NCBI GenBank assembly: GCA_026545765.1
Contig: CM048844.1
Span: forward strand, 49,689,401-49,753,400
Direction of reading: 5' to 3'
From: Plantago major
Taxonomy: Eukaryota > Streptophyta > Magnoliopsida > Lamiales > Plantaginaceae
DNA: 64,000 nucleotides
This document shows, in pieces, positions 21,996 to 34,329 of this stretch; position 1 is the stretch's first letter, and the number at the start of each line of letters is the position of its first letter. The translations under genes and the position numbers were made by a program. A model generated the notes under the pieces. The model was not told the DNA's origin and ran no database searches. It was given only the letters and a program-made list of their open reading frames with translations.

Positions 21996-24253
21996 ATGGC
22001 AATGGCAAGATTGGCCATAGTGCTTGCACTTGTGGCAATGAGTGTGATGGTAAATGGTGATGATAAGGAGATAATAGTGAAGCATGTGAAAGGAAAGAAG
22101 GTTTGCGACCAAGGATGGGAGTGTAAGGGATTCTCAGCATACTGTTGCAATGAGACCATATCAGATTTCTTTCAGACATATCAATTTGAGAATCTGTTCT
22201 CGAAGAGGAACACTCCGGTCGCTAAAGCTGTCGGATTCTGGGATTACAGGTCGTTTATAGTTGCAGCTGCTTTGTATCAGCCTTTGGGTTTTGGGACTAC
22301 TGGTGGTAAGCTGATGCAGATGAAGGAGGTTGCTGCTTTTCTTGCCCATGTCGGCGCTAAAACTAGCTGTGAGTTCTCAAACTAGATCTCACTTTGTTGG
22401 CTTTGACGGTTAAATCAAAGATCTAATGGTATATAATCAATTGCATTTTATCTATTTAAATTGCAAATCTGGGTTACCAAATATGCAATTCACCCGCTAA
22501 TAATAGTAGTCGTGTTTAATTTTGTTTTAGATGGATCTTACTGGAATTGTTTTGCCTCTATTTTTAAGAAAGAATGTGTTTAGCATCTGGAATCTACATG
22601 TTTGATTGATAAAATGCTGTCTCAAATGGTGCCCAATTTTCTTCCATTTTGTCGGTATAACTGGACTTTCTTCCAAGAGTGCATTTCTTTAGGCACTCCT
22701 TGATCTATGACGACACACAATCGATGGGGGTTCAGCTGATTATAAAGTTTTATTGCAATTGATATCAGAATGTCTTAACATAATTCATTTGCTCTGGTGG
22801 AAGCTCTTTTCGCTGTCTTGAGTCTTGACCAGTACTCTTGCAAATACGGGGTTCTCTGATTCACTTTCTGATTCTTCCCTTTTCCAAATATAGTAATTCA
22901 AGACCTTTCATTTGGAACTTAGTCTGTATCTTGCAGATAGGTAGAGTATTTCCCTCTGCACTGATGTTGTCACAAGAAAACTAAAAGTTATCTAAACATC
23001 TCAGAAATGTTTTTGGGAGGTAGTTTCAGATCAGGTTACTTAACAACAATTGTCTTGGAGCCTTTGTCGATCTTGTGGATGCTATAACTGGAGTGGCTTG
23101 GTGGAAACTTCTATATTAACATTGATTTTCTTTTATTATTATTATTATTATTTTGGTGTGATAGTCTTCGAGTCTGTATTTGTGGCTTGTTCTTGTAAAG
23201 TAAATATGTACTGGACTTGTGGTGCAGGTGGTTATGGAGTAGCTACTGGTGGACCATTAGCATGGGGTCTGTGCTACAACAGAGAAATGAGCCCCGACCA
23301 AGGTTATTGTGATGACTCCTACAAATATGACTATCCGTGTGCTCCTGGTGCAGATTACTATGGTCGTGGTGCTATCCCAATCTACTGGTAATGGTTCTCT
23401 CTCTTCCCCCCCCCCCCCCCCCGGCACCAAATTATTCATTTATACAGCATCTAGTGGTGAAGTCTGAACTTATTTTAAAGCTGAAATTTTAATTCCTTTA
23501 AAATAGAAAATTCTCCTCACCTTTTGATGACCTATGATTCTTAACTATCTGAATTGGACGTTGTTTCCATCATACATATTATTCCAAATGAAAGTTAAAA
23601 TATTTGTATTTGATGGTGCCATAAGTCCTGGAGATGTAAATGCGACGGTCAAATGCTGTTTCTTTTCTAGACTAATCGTTAAATGCTGTTTCTTTCCTAG
23701 ACTGACGTGATACTTTGTTTGCTTTATGAGCTTCTTGAGTGAGGTGTACTGCATAGTTGCTAAGGAAAAAACATAGAGAACTTCCTAGCATGCATGAAAA
23801 GTAGATTTGTTGAATCATTTCCTGCAAATTTGTTCCAGGAACTACAACTATGGAGCTGTAGGTAAGGCAATCAAAGTAGATTTGCTAAATCATCCAGAAT
23901 ACATCGAACAGAACGCCACCTTGGCCTTCCAGGCAGCAATCTGGAGGTGGATGACACCTCTCAAAAAGGGACAACCTACCTGTCACGAAGCCTTTGTTGG
24001 AGACTGGAAACCCACAAAGAACGACACTTTGTCCAAACGAGCTCCTGGATTTGGAGCCACCATGAATATTCTGTATGGCGAGAGTGTCTGTGGTCAAGGT
24101 GATATCGATCCCATGAATGTTATTATATCTCATTACTTGTATTACCTTGACTTGATGGGTGTTGGTCGTGAGGAAGCGGAACACAATGACGTACTCTCGT
24201 GCGCTGAGCAGAAAGCCTTTAATCCAGACAAGAAGCCATCATCATCATCTTGA
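21996..24253 (+). CDS. CTL1: Chitinase-like protein of CTL1/POM1 type (GH19 fold)
   Basis: Three exons: 21996-22368, 23228-23387, 23839-24253; GT-AG, in phase, 315 codons, matching the roughly 320 residues of CTL1 proteins. Starts with a secretion signal (MAMARLAIVLALVAMSVMVNG). The GH19 body follows with CCNETISDFFQTYQFENLFSKRN, the G-F-W-D-Y-R-S-F block, F-L-A-H-V-G-A-K-T-S-C-G-Y-G, N-Y-N-Y-G-A-V-G-K-A-I and a C-terminal YYLDLMGV. In active GH19 enzymes the H-E-T-T-G catalytic segment stands where this protein has H-V-G-A-K-T-S-C; the catalytic Glu is missing, as in CTL1/POM1. Those proteins are secreted, bind cell-wall glucans and are needed for cellulose assembly and anisotropic growth rather than chitin digestion. 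The C-terminal Ser tail and Cys pairs are intact. Alternative is the CTL2 paralogue. Confidence 0.93.
23406..23422 (+). repeat. Poly(C) tract in intron 2 of the chitinase-like gene
   Basis: 17 consecutive C residues 19 bp downstream of the exon 2 donor (23388). Length may be uncertain because such tracts are error-prone in sequencing. No function assigned. Confidence 0.9.
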
Positions 24254-24258
24254 ACAGA

Positions 24259-24380
24259 ATAAAGAAATAGTAGCTTGTTTGTTTGGTCTCTTCTGGATTC
24301 TATGATATATATTTGTCCAAGAACCATGTATGTAATAAGATTTGCCACCCCCTCTTTGTAATTGTGTGATTATACTACCA
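24259..24380 (+). terminator. 3' UTR and poly(A) region of the chitinase-like gene
   Basis: AATAAA follows the stop within about 10 bp (ACAGAATAAAGAAATAG), and a second signal-like stretch, ATGTATGTAATAAGATTTG near 24327, is followed by a T-rich region with TTGTAATTGTG. The second is the more likely functional signal because the first is very close to the stop. Confidence 0.5.
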
Positions 24381-25800
24381 AGTAGAGTGAATCATCAAAT
24401 ATGTTTATTCATCTTGTACCACTGTTTTGTTGAGAATCAAAATTGTTCAATATATAATTTAGTGTTTTTCAAGGAGTTGTAAGATTGGATAATGGAATGT
24501 GCTTTGTAATTTGTAAGCTCAATACTATATTTTGCTTTTAGTATTTGTTTTTGGGTGATGAATGAGTCCACAACCAACCCAGTCAGGCAAGCTATTAAAC
24601 ATCGGTAACTGGTGGACGTATAGAAGTTCGATCCATATTTACTTTGCTGCGTTACAGTGGCGTTGGATGTGCAGAGCGCATTCAATGAGACGCTCATGAG
24701 GGTGCGAGATGCTTAACCAGAGTCTTTTAATTGTAGCTACACTACAATTTCCAGATCCAATTATCATCAATCGAATAATCACGTCTAAGCGCCTCATACG
24801 CAGTTTGGCATGAAAATTGGATATTCGATGCTTCATCCCCTAGAATAATGTCATCCACACGAGTAAGGTTACATTGGGACCTTGAAATCTTCTCTTTTAA
24901 GCTCACAAGTAGTTATTTTGCAATGCACGTATCCAAATTCCGGCATCCACTTATGTCAAAAAGATCGCGGAGTCTTAAAACTTACAACGGCTTGGTGGAT
25001 GGCACATATAGAATCACAAATCCTTTCATTACCTTTACAGTTATGCCAAAAGAAGATCCAACGATCATTCCCGATTATCCATGGAAAATATGGTTCATGG
25101 GCATTTGATGATCCATTTACATGCCGGACTGTTTGTCGATATACTCCAATATTATCCCAGACTTGTATATAGCATTGACCAATTCAGACCAATATTATGT
25201 TCCAAACAAATTTGGAGAGCAAGGGTACATTTGAAGTATGAGATACATGTAATCCTAAATGTCCATCCTGATGAGGCAAAACTGTAGTTGGGAATTTAAG
25301 ACTATCAAAGTTTCCTAAGCAGTTGGAATTTCTATTATGCCAAATCCACTTAACCCAAACACATGCAAAACTTGTCTAAATTGCATAAACCCTAATAAAG
25401 TGAATTACAAAGAATAAACAAGGTATCAATAACCAATACGATCAAACCTAACTCTTGGTGAGGAGTTCAAATTTAACAAGTTAACAGAACGTGGATTTAT
25501 TTGCAATATTGATATTATCCATGGAGTGCTTTTGTAAATAACTGTAACCTACCCGTATATGTAAACACTGTAAACAGAAGATAGCTAAACATCTGCAAAT
25601 GACACAAATTGATGTTGATTCATCAGAATTACAATATGTACCATGTGATCCACTATGTTACAGTCCTGTTTTCCAACCACATGTTTTCCATGTTAAATTT
25701 GTATCTTAAGGAGAAAACTTAGCTGTTTCTCGCCAAATACATAAATTAATCTTACTATAATTCCTTTTAGCTGCTTAAGAGCACAGATTCCAGAGGAACG
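24381..25800. other. Intergenic DNA between convergent genes
   Basis: No gene recognised. It separates the 3' end of the chitinase-like gene from the 3' end of the minus-strand gene that stops at 25801. Short open frames at 24848-25287 have no domain. The last 100-300 bp should include the 3' UTR of the minus-strand gene. Confidence 0.4.
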
Positions 25801-27109
25801 TCACTCTCCTTTGGCCATGGGTTGCGTCTCGTGGACCCGTTCCTAAATTTATATAAAAACGCCAACAGAAAAAGGAAATGAGAGAAGTGATCTGAAACAT
25901 TTTATAATCATATTCCACTACTTATTAGATCTATGGCACCGAGGTAAAGTTACTCGACTTGTAATTCTAGAAGAGATTCAAAGATGAAAATAATTGATTT
26001 ATATCTAAAGAATAACAGAGACGACATCATATTATCATATTAGTATAAACTGAGCAAGTGTGTCAAACACTTAGGTGGGTAGGGGTATAATTTTCCTCAT
26101 ATTCAGGACAAAAGATACCTTTTACAAGAATTTCACAATTTCTACATCCTTTGGCCACCTTTTTCTGCTAAAATTGACGCAACAATTTTGTACCTCTCAT
26201 CTAGTGGATGCATTTAGAGTTTGACAAATGTTTGTCTAATTTGATCAAGAAATGAAGCTTGGTGGACATAGTTTGTACTTATGGTATATATTAAAATATG
26301 TATGATACAAAAACGTATTTTTAACTTATTTATAATTTAAATTTCAAGTTTTGCCGTTTTTTTACTCATATTGTATTCATATTCGTATTAGTATTCATAT
26401 TGGTGCTTCCAAGGGTGCGTGTGTTCAAGATGAAAAAAGTGGAAAGTCAAATAATTCCTAGAGATGTCAACAACGTGCATATGTCCGATATGATAATAAA
26501 AATAACTATATTAACCGAATCTGAGTTTTGTGGGCATTAATTACACCCATAAAGAAAATGCCCTGAGAGACTAAGAGATCTCAGTTCAAAGTAGCTAGCT
26601 CATTCATGCAAATAAAAGGTAACCTAGTCACCAAGTATAATAACAATTTGGATGCTCAGACCTATGTTACCCAGACTCTTCAATTCTTCCCCATACATGC
26701 ATGTACCAGAAACTATTACGTGGGTACGGCACTAGGATACTTTTTTTTTTTTTTGGCACGGGTCACTAAGAGCCAAGTCTGGCAGAAGATGGAAAAATTC
26801 CTATTTTTCCTAATTCACTCGAGCTCAAACTTAAAGTTACAAAAGGCATAGAGATTTCAAAACTCTATCAAGCTCTAGAGATTAAAGAAGTGAAAAGACA
26901 TACCAAGCCCAAAGCTTCCACCAGGCTCTGATCAACATCCTCCTTCCCGCAGACAGCAATGAAAGAATTCAATATAGATGCTCTCTGCTCTACAGTTAGT
27001 GACTTCTCAAGTCCTCGGGCAACCATCTCCATCTCGGGCTGCAGCAACCAGTGATGAACGTATAACGTAATCCAATTCCATATAAATGTGGTGTAAACTG
27101 AGTCTACGA

Positions 27110-27158
<49 letters not shown>

Positions 27159-29770
27159 TAACAATTTAACCTGAACTGATATTGATAGATGAATGACTTG
27201 AAATTAACTGTCGGTAGTATACAGAGGGGCTACTGGTCGCAGGGAAACAAGTCACTGAAGATTATATGTAAACCACCAGCTCTAGAATTCATGTAAGGAT
27301 GACTGAATAACCCACTTTCCGAGTCAGGATACAATAGCTCATATCTTGATTCCAATACTATGCCTGAAATATCTATGCTAATAATTTGTCTATGTACAGG
27401 AGCCTAAAACTAAAATTCATGGCTTTGAAAACTGCACCAAAAGTGAAACAATTTGAATGCAAGAGAGCATAAAAAACAAGGAAAAATGAACAAAAGAAGT
27501 CAATAGGTGAAAACTAACTATAACTCCACGATGTTAGAAGAAAGAATTGGTTGGTCTTCATCAGTAAGTAAATATGCATGTTAATATGGAACGTGAGGGT
27601 GTTATGACCTGGCAATAGAAGTTCTTATTACAAAAGGAGCAAAGAAATGCAGAATTTTGCACTGGAAACAAGGTAGCAGAAACAGAGACATACTGAGCTC
27701 TCCTCGGGAGGGAATAACTTGTGGAAGATGCATACTTTAAACAGTTCGGCAATTGCTTCAGAATGTTTATTTTGAACTTCCAGTGCCTGAAGTAAGATTA
27801 TAAGAATAAAACCATCATTAGTAGAATATTCACTTCATAATAATTCCTTTCTCATATAAAAAAAAGTAAAAAGAGACCTAGTCTCCCAGTGGTAGGCGGA
27901 ATGAATAAAATCAACCCGATTAAAAATTGTGTATTTTGAATAAAAGGGAAATCACAGGAGAGGTTTATAAAAAGTAAAGTTTGTGATATGATACTTATAA
28001 TGAAATACAATGGTAACAGGGGTTAATTATGGCTGACAAATCCTAATCAAGTAAAACCCACCCATGCTTGCAAAATTTTTGATCGCGTACGTGCAGCAAC
28101 AGCCGCAGACACCATTCTTGCAGCACGACTGCTTTCAAGTCCTATATTTTCGGCAAGCCCAGCAATAAATTCTCTGGCACCCTCACCATTTATCTGAATT
28201 GATGTGGATAGATTTGATATGCTATAGAAGATCAAATTAAGTTACTATTATGTGGAAACGGCAAAAAACATGAGCCCCATGAAGATAAATCAGCCATATA
28301 AATAGTTGTCGTATGCAAGAACATGCAAGCAATTTTAATTACCTCTCACAGTAGCTCAAAAGAAAGTTGATTGACTCGCGATAAAGTGAATCACGTGCAT
28401 TTTCGGTGCTTGTGGAGGCTGTGACACCATATGTCTTGCACACATGACGTAGCTGTGGCATACAAAGGAAGGAAAAAGTATAAGTTCACTTTTACCATGC
28501 ATCCTTACAAGGATACTCAAATTAAACAAACTTGAAATCTTTAGTTCATCTTTCCAACAAAATCAATATACAAACAAATCGCCAACAATTAATCGTTTGA
28601 TCACCTGGCCAAGCAGTAACGGTAATCTCAAGAAAGAGGGTGCAGTTCACGAGACACTATATCGAGCCAACTTTATAAATGACAAGGAGAGTTGAGCTTG
28701 ATATATACACTATCCCAAAATTAGATGTACCAACATAAGCACACCTAGTAAATGTGTGATGAAACCTGACCTGGGGTGTAGAAACCATGGCAGAGAATAT
28801 ATGTAACAGAAAGCTTTTTGATGATATTGTCCATCTGATACTAGAAGCAGATGCACACGTCAACACGAGTGGAGATTTTGACTTCGGAGACACAGATGCA
28901 CACATCAACAAGGGACAATCCCTTTTTAACTGACCGATATGCTCAAGTAAAAGAATAATGGTTTGAAAAAAAAACAAGAATGTTTTATTAGTGAATATCT
29001 TATTTTATGTATTGTCATTAAATTTCATTCTGTATTATTATTAACCAATTCAAATGTGAATATCGGTATTTTAATGTAAACCATTAACGATGTTTTAAAT
29101 AATAGAGGTATAATTTTCATAATTTACCCATTGATAATGCAATATAGTATTCCATTCATTCCATTTAATCCTTTTCATTTACCTTTTGCACAAATTTTAA
29201 CAAGTACAAGGGAAAAAATGGTTTATATTGATGAAGTAGTAAGTCAACGGTACAAAGTAAGAGTCGATAGAGTATGAAAGAATGTGATTAAAAAAATTAA
29301 TAAGTGGAGATAGTGGATTTCCATAAAAGGAAATGGAAATCTTTTAGCGAAACGTCTGAAATGGAAAATAGAAAGCTTTCAGTCGAATGGAGGGAGTATA
29401 ATCTTGAATCCTTTATTGGTGTAACTTGGGTTAAAATACGATACAAAATAATCTAATAGGTAAAGTTCTATGGAACAGAGAGACTATACCTATTAAAACT
29501 ACATTTTATTATAGTATATACTCCATCGTCCCCATGCCAGTTGTCCACTTTGATTTCCGTCACGCAAAATAAGGAGAGTAATATTATAACAATATATAGT
29601 ACATGTGGGGATGTACTTTCTAACTTTATGAGTTGTTAGTTTGATTGTTTAAGTTACTTTTTGACTTTATTGGAAGTAGTAGAGATTAGTATAATTTTTA
29701 TTAAAATGGCAAAAAAGTGAAAGTGGACAAGTCATGGCAAAAGTGGACAACTGACGTTGGGACGGAAGGA

Positions 29771-29811
<41 letters not shown>

Positions 29812-32800
29812 TATTCAATTGCACAAGTCCGATAGTTGTACACTTATATATATATATATATATATATATAAGTGGACAACTATCGGACTTGTGCAATTGA
29901 ATACTTAATTTAAGTTAAATGGACTCATGTGTAATATGTAAATTAGATATTAATTAAAAAAAAACATGTTTTCTCCGGTTAAATTCCAAGCCCTAATTCA
30001 ATTCCAAGAAAATCATTTCATCATTAAAAAACCCAATCTGTCTTCTGCAATTAAATTCCAAGCCCTAATTCAACCACAACAAAATCAATTCATCATTAAA
30101 ATTAAAAAAAAAAAAAACAACGATAACTAATCTTTCTTCTCCATCTTTTCCATTTAAATTAAAACAAATCAATTCGCACTAACCCAATCCAATAATATCA
30201 GAAACACTGATATTGCTTACCTTTATCATACACTGCTTGTATTATTTATAACTAGATGACACAATAACACGCTGCGCGTGTTCTCACGTTCTAGTAAACT
30301 CATGTAAATAAATTATTATGAGATCATCGGCTCAATGACAGTGAACCGGTCCGACTCGAATTTTACCTTTTCTAGGGGGTAACTCAACCTCCGATTCTGG
30401 TTTTCAAGACATAGCAAGAAACTAACAAGTAAGGTGTAATGATGCCCCTAAATATAGTAACACTAAAAGATTTTAATGATAATTGTTTTTATGATCAAAC
30501 ATGAAAATATACTTCCACCTGTAAACATATGTACACGATGAAATGGACATATGCCTAACAACATTACCCTATGATATACATATACCCACATTCATATTTC
30601 AGTGGACATGTATCACCATTTTAATAGGTTGTTTTCCTTGTTAGCTTTTTCACTTTCTTTCTAAATTGTAGTTGTGGAAATTTTCAACGATCTATATATT
30701 ATGATTCAATGTACTTAATTTAGAATTGTTTCATCCGTAGTAGTTGTTGTCATTTTGATTTTTGGATATTCAAGTAGGCTCCCATTACATTGTGGAGATG
30801 TTTACCAAAAGATATATGGGGAATATGTCCATTTCACTATGGACATATGTTCACAAGTGGAAATTATATAACCACATCTGTGCATTTTCATATTTGTTCA
30901 TCAAAACATTTATAATTAAAATCAATAAAATTATTAATTTAATAATCACAGAGGGTACGACCGGAACAACAGGCTTTTTTACCACAATGAAAAAAAGATG
31001 TTGGACTTTGTACCTAGATCAAAAAAGTTTATTAGAGTTGTACCTATGTACCTTATCAATTTTCTTTCTCAAAGTTGTGCCTCCTATCCTAAAACTTTGC
31101 ACAATCAAAAATTTTGTGCAGGCTTATAGATTTTCTTGCAGGTCATATGATAAATTAGGGGATCAACATCCTACAGTAGGGTTGTGAGGTTTTATCTTTA
31201 AACATATTCCTTTTGCCTTGTCAAAGTAGTAGGATCGAGAGGATGACAAACACCATTTAAGCTTATGATGCATATACAATTCCGAAATGCATGGTGCAAT
31301 GTTGCGCTCTATACGGCAAGGAGTCGGCTCAGACACGAGTCATAGGTATTCACACAAAAGTCAAAACATAGGATTTCAAGAAAGTTGAGAACAAACTAAA
31401 CAAGAATCAGGCAAGGTGGGAAAGAAGCTGGATCTAGTTTGTATGTTCTAAAAATTGAGGTAAACAATATAATAGAGCAAATAATCGGGCAAAAGGGAGG
31501 GGAGTTGAGGATTGTCACGAATCCACATCCCCAAACTTAATTCACTAGTCGATTTTCACTTGCTTCTCAGGCATCCCACAACTTGTTCCATGATGTATCA
31601 GTGTCATTCGATCAACACAAGTAGATGAAAGATAGCAACTCATAAAGTGAGTGATGAGTTGAAGTAAGCTTCACTAGACTAGAGAGAGAAGGATGTTCTA
31701 TTATCTCAAATACCTTCCTTTTATTCTTTTGATAGTGAGTGTTTCAAAAAAGCAGCCGGCTTATTCTCATTTCTCTAACGCACTTGTCCACTCACCAAGT
31801 GAGTGAGGGAAGCAAACAGGATTCAGTCGACTAGAGAGGAGACAAGGGAGTGGTTTGTCTCATAAACATTGGTGGTTGTTGTAGCTCCACAATACATAGC
31901 TCTGCGCACAATTCATGGCATCTCTTCCTAAGTAGACATCCACTTGGAGAACCTTGGGTGCACCAGCATGTTACCATTACTCAACAAGTAAGAATCAGTC
32001 TTGGGAAAAATGCTTCAGTCGACCAGAGAATAGATATGAGGCAGCAGCCAAAGAGCAATACGACTAAGCATCATTGAACAGCTATGATAATCCAAAACTG
32101 ATTGATGCAGATTCCATATGATAACGACAGGCTTAATACCATACTAGCCTTTAAATAGGTGTATTCCTCAATCAGATCAGCTCCCTCAATTAATGGCACC
32201 ACAATAATACATATTAAAACACCATATATTCATATACATTACACACATAAACAGAGAAAAACCCACTAACAAGCTAAGCACAAAATGAGTCCTCAACTAA
32301 AATAATGGCAGGACAAAATTCTATTTAAGACTATTGGAACTCACCTGAACTATATCATTTGGCGAAACGTCCTGCCCCTTGATCTTTTGGTCCACAATTG
32401 CTGAAATTAATAGATGAACCCTTTAATCAAGGAGGATAGGATAAGCACGGTTCATATGGTAAGCTTTAACTCCATTTCTATGACTCAACAATTTCTCATG
32501 CAACCAACTTTCTCAATCTTTGTAGGAAAAGCACGTAATTAGGTCTCCAACAAACCCACCATCTTGTAATGCAATGCAGAATCCACCAAATATTTCTATT
32601 ATTTAAGAGCATCTAATATATCGAAGAAAACACAGTTTATGTAAAAGCAGCAGGTGAATTCTTTTCATCATGCACCATTTGCCAATTCAGTAAGCATTTA
32701 GCATACAATCTAACAATTCTATATGCCTTAAATTCTATGACGAAGTGTTAGGCGCCCCTTATTTGCACACACATATTAAATGACAGTAGGAACATTAAGA

Positions 32801-33613
32801 ACAATAACACCACCACCACCCACCCAATTGTCGACCACACCCCCTAATTCGCAACCATAAGAAGAGATTTTCTATTAGTGTAAACGAAAGTTAAACGAGC
32901 AACAAGAAAAATCGACCTTGAATGAATTTGTCAGCCAACCTCTGATAGTCCTCCTTATTACTTATCTCAGAACCAGTCCACTTCACATTCCGTGGCCACC
33001 ATCTCGGCAACTCCTGCTCCCGTCGCCTCTCCGTCCTGTTTACTCTCCTCTCCCGATACGAACTCTCATTATCCAAACTCAACGGTGACGCTATTCTCCC
33101 CCTACCCTGCCGATTCATCTCCCCACTCCCAACAGCCACTACCTTCCCACCCAAACTCCTATCTCGTTTATACACCAGCACCTCACCCTGACTCCTTTCG
33201 AGCTTAAAAAACACCCTAAAAGCAACTACGAGAAGAAAACTAGACAACAAGACGGCACCGAGAAACTCTAGTGTAGAGCGCCTGCAGGAAACGACAACCC
33301 TGCCGCTTTCCTGATTGACAGAGACGAGAGTCCTCAAATCGTGGTAAACCTCGCGTCCGTAGTCGATGAAGTGGTGTAATCTGGATTCGAGATGCTGGAT
33401 TGAATCGGTAGGGGGTTTTAGGGTTATCTGAAGTGCGTCGTCGGAGAGCTTGAAGATGGTGGTGGGGGTGTGTGGCGAGTGTTTGAGGAGTCGGCGGCGG
33501 TGGTGGCGGCGCACGGCGGAGGTGACAAGGAACCGGAAGTGACAGTGGTGGTATGAGGAGAAAGCAAGGGACATTGGTGAGGAGAAGAGCGACAAACAGT
33601 GACAACAGCTCAT
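25801..33613 (-). CDS. Conserved-looking single-span membrane protein of unknown function
   Basis: Seven exons on the minus strand: 33613-32917, 32400-32345, 28452-28343, 28221-28062, 27786-27694, 27038-26904, 25842-25801. All use GT-AG and join in phase to 430 codons. The first exon begins with a Ser/His/Arg-rich, acid-poor leader compatible with a plastid transit peptide, then one hydrophobic helix (LEFLGAVLLSSFLLVVAFRVFF, about residues 118-140), then a basic Arg/Glu linker ending PRWWPRNVKW. The C-terminal half is helical and soluble-looking: GAREFIAGLAENIGL, AARMVSAAVAARTRS, ALEVQNKHSEAIAELFK, PEMEMVARGLEKSLTVEQR. I do not recognise a named family or catalytic motif. The last 42-bp exon is the least certain. 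Intron 2 is about 3.9 kb and holds several MITEs. Likely a plastid envelope or thylakoid protein, by inference only. Confidence 0.8.
27112..27157. repeat. (AT)n(CA)n microsatellite
   Basis: Pure TA dinucleotides run to about 27144, then change to CA repeats to 27157. Lies 74 bp upstream of exon 6 of the minus-strand gene, within its intron 5. Confidence 0.9.
29148..29397. mobile_element. Possible degenerate Stowaway MITE
   Basis: Right end reads ...TCGAATGGAGGGAG followed by TA, a Stowaway-like terminus. The left end TATTCCATTCATTCCATTTAATCC is only partly complementary. About 250 bp, fits size; degenerate left end lowers confidence. Confidence 0.4.
29521..29771. mobile_element. Stowaway MITE in intron of the unknown membrane-protein gene
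   Basis: Left end CTCCATCGTCCCCATGCCAG followed by TTGTCCACTTT; right end is the complement, AAAGTGGACAACTGACGTTG then GGACGGAAGGAG. TA precedes the left end; the right flank is CA, so the right duplication has mutated or merged into the TA microsatellite that follows. Terminal repeats share 'CATGCCAGTTGTCCA' with the copy at 7348. Confidence 0.85.
29808..29907. repeat. 39-bp perfect-but-one inverted repeat around a TA microsatellite
   Basis: Arms 29808-29846 and 29869-29907 are complementary at 38 of 39 positions (TAAGTATTCAATTGCACAAG outward; one A/C mismatch near the loop). The loop is a pure TA run and another TA run (29774-29807) lies just outside. Either a minimal foldback MITE with TA duplication or a cruciform-prone repeat. 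Confidence 0.85.
30507..30868. mobile_element. Foldback MITE of unassigned superfamily
   Basis: Inverted arms of about 48 bp: left reads CTTCCACCTGTAAACATATG then GATGAAATGGACATATGCC; right, on the other strand, CTTCCACTTGTGAACATATG then AGTGAAATGGACATATTCC. TATA flanks both ends, a possible 4-bp (or TA) duplication. Interior AT-rich, non-coding. Confidence 0.6.
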
Positions 33614-33671
33614 CACATTTACGCCGGACTGCTTCGTTTCAACCTTTTGGGCCTAATTCAAACTGTTTATA

Positions 33672-33835
33672 CTTCCTCCGTCCCCGAATAAGTGCTAAAT
33701 TTTTATTATATAAAAAAATTGAACATTTTACATTTACGGTTTAATATTAATTCGTAGTCAAAATTGAAAAAAGTTTGACCGCAAAAAATCAAAGTGAAAA
33801 ACTTGTTCCATAACGAAAAAAAATATATTATCAAC
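33672..33835. mobile_element. Truncated Stowaway-like MITE upstream of the unknown membrane-protein gene
   Basis: Begins CTTCCTCCGTCCCCGAATAA after a TA, a Stowaway terminus; no matching right end found before the sequence becomes plain AT-rich. It starts only about 60 bp upstream of the minus-strand start codon, so it sits in the promoter or 5' UTR of that gene. Confidence 0.5.
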
Positions 33836-34329
33836 ATAAAGTTTTATGAAAGACTAATTTATTAAAGAGCAGCCATAAATTTGGGGTATTAATTATTACA
33901 AGAGACATACTTATAGAAAGACTAAAGAAAGACCAACTAGAAATCAACTAACCACTAATTCTTGCGGTTTTTAGTCTGACCGTGCCCGTTTCTTATTTTG
34001 CCGGTTCGCTCAATGTTCCAAAAAACCGGGTGTATATATAGAAATTTCTCTATTAAACTGATTCATTTTTCATCATCTTCTTCAGCCTGTATTCTTCGTT
34101 TTTGTTGATTATACTTCAGCAATTTGACACGAATATTCCTCAGGTACTTGTGAATTATATTATCAATTTTATCGACGAAGAATCTGAACCGAATTTGGGA
34201 ATGGTTGGTGAATCGACCAACGAATGAAGTAAAGTTGATGTTAATGTTAACACGAAGCTTCATCTGGCAAGGAATGTGAAGAGGAATGTCGATCCTAAGG
34301 CGAAAGGTATTTTCGAGCTCAATTCCACG
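33836..34329. other. Intergenic DNA left of the nested TE stack
   Basis: No gene recognised. On the plus strand GTGTATATATAGAAATTTC (34030-34048) is TATA-like, and CATCATCTTCTTCAGCCTG follows. A promoter of a plus-strand gene truncated by Copia A is possible, but no coding sequence supports this. Confidence 0.3.

Larger units (their letters stand above)
28453..32344 (-). other. Large TE-filled intron 2 of the unknown membrane-protein gene
   Basis: About 3.9 kb between exon 3 and exon 2. It holds a possible Stowaway (29148-29397), a clear Stowaway (29521-29771), a TA-flanked 39-bp hairpin (29808-29907) and a foldback element (30507-30868). The remaining parts (28453-29147 and 30869-32344) show no recognisable coding sequence. 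Confidence 0.6.

Noticed and set aside
27890-27930. Possible tRNA or SINE from GTCTCCCAGTGGTAGG
   Set aside because: No B box at the right distance and no cloverleaf.
29717-29908. Frame with Tyr-Ile repeats
   Set aside because: Translation of TA microsatellites.
30240-30300. Helitron or MULE end from ACACGCTGCGCGTGTT
   Set aside because: A 16-bp GC palindrome is present, but no CTRR 3' end, TC 5' end or duplication could be tied to it.
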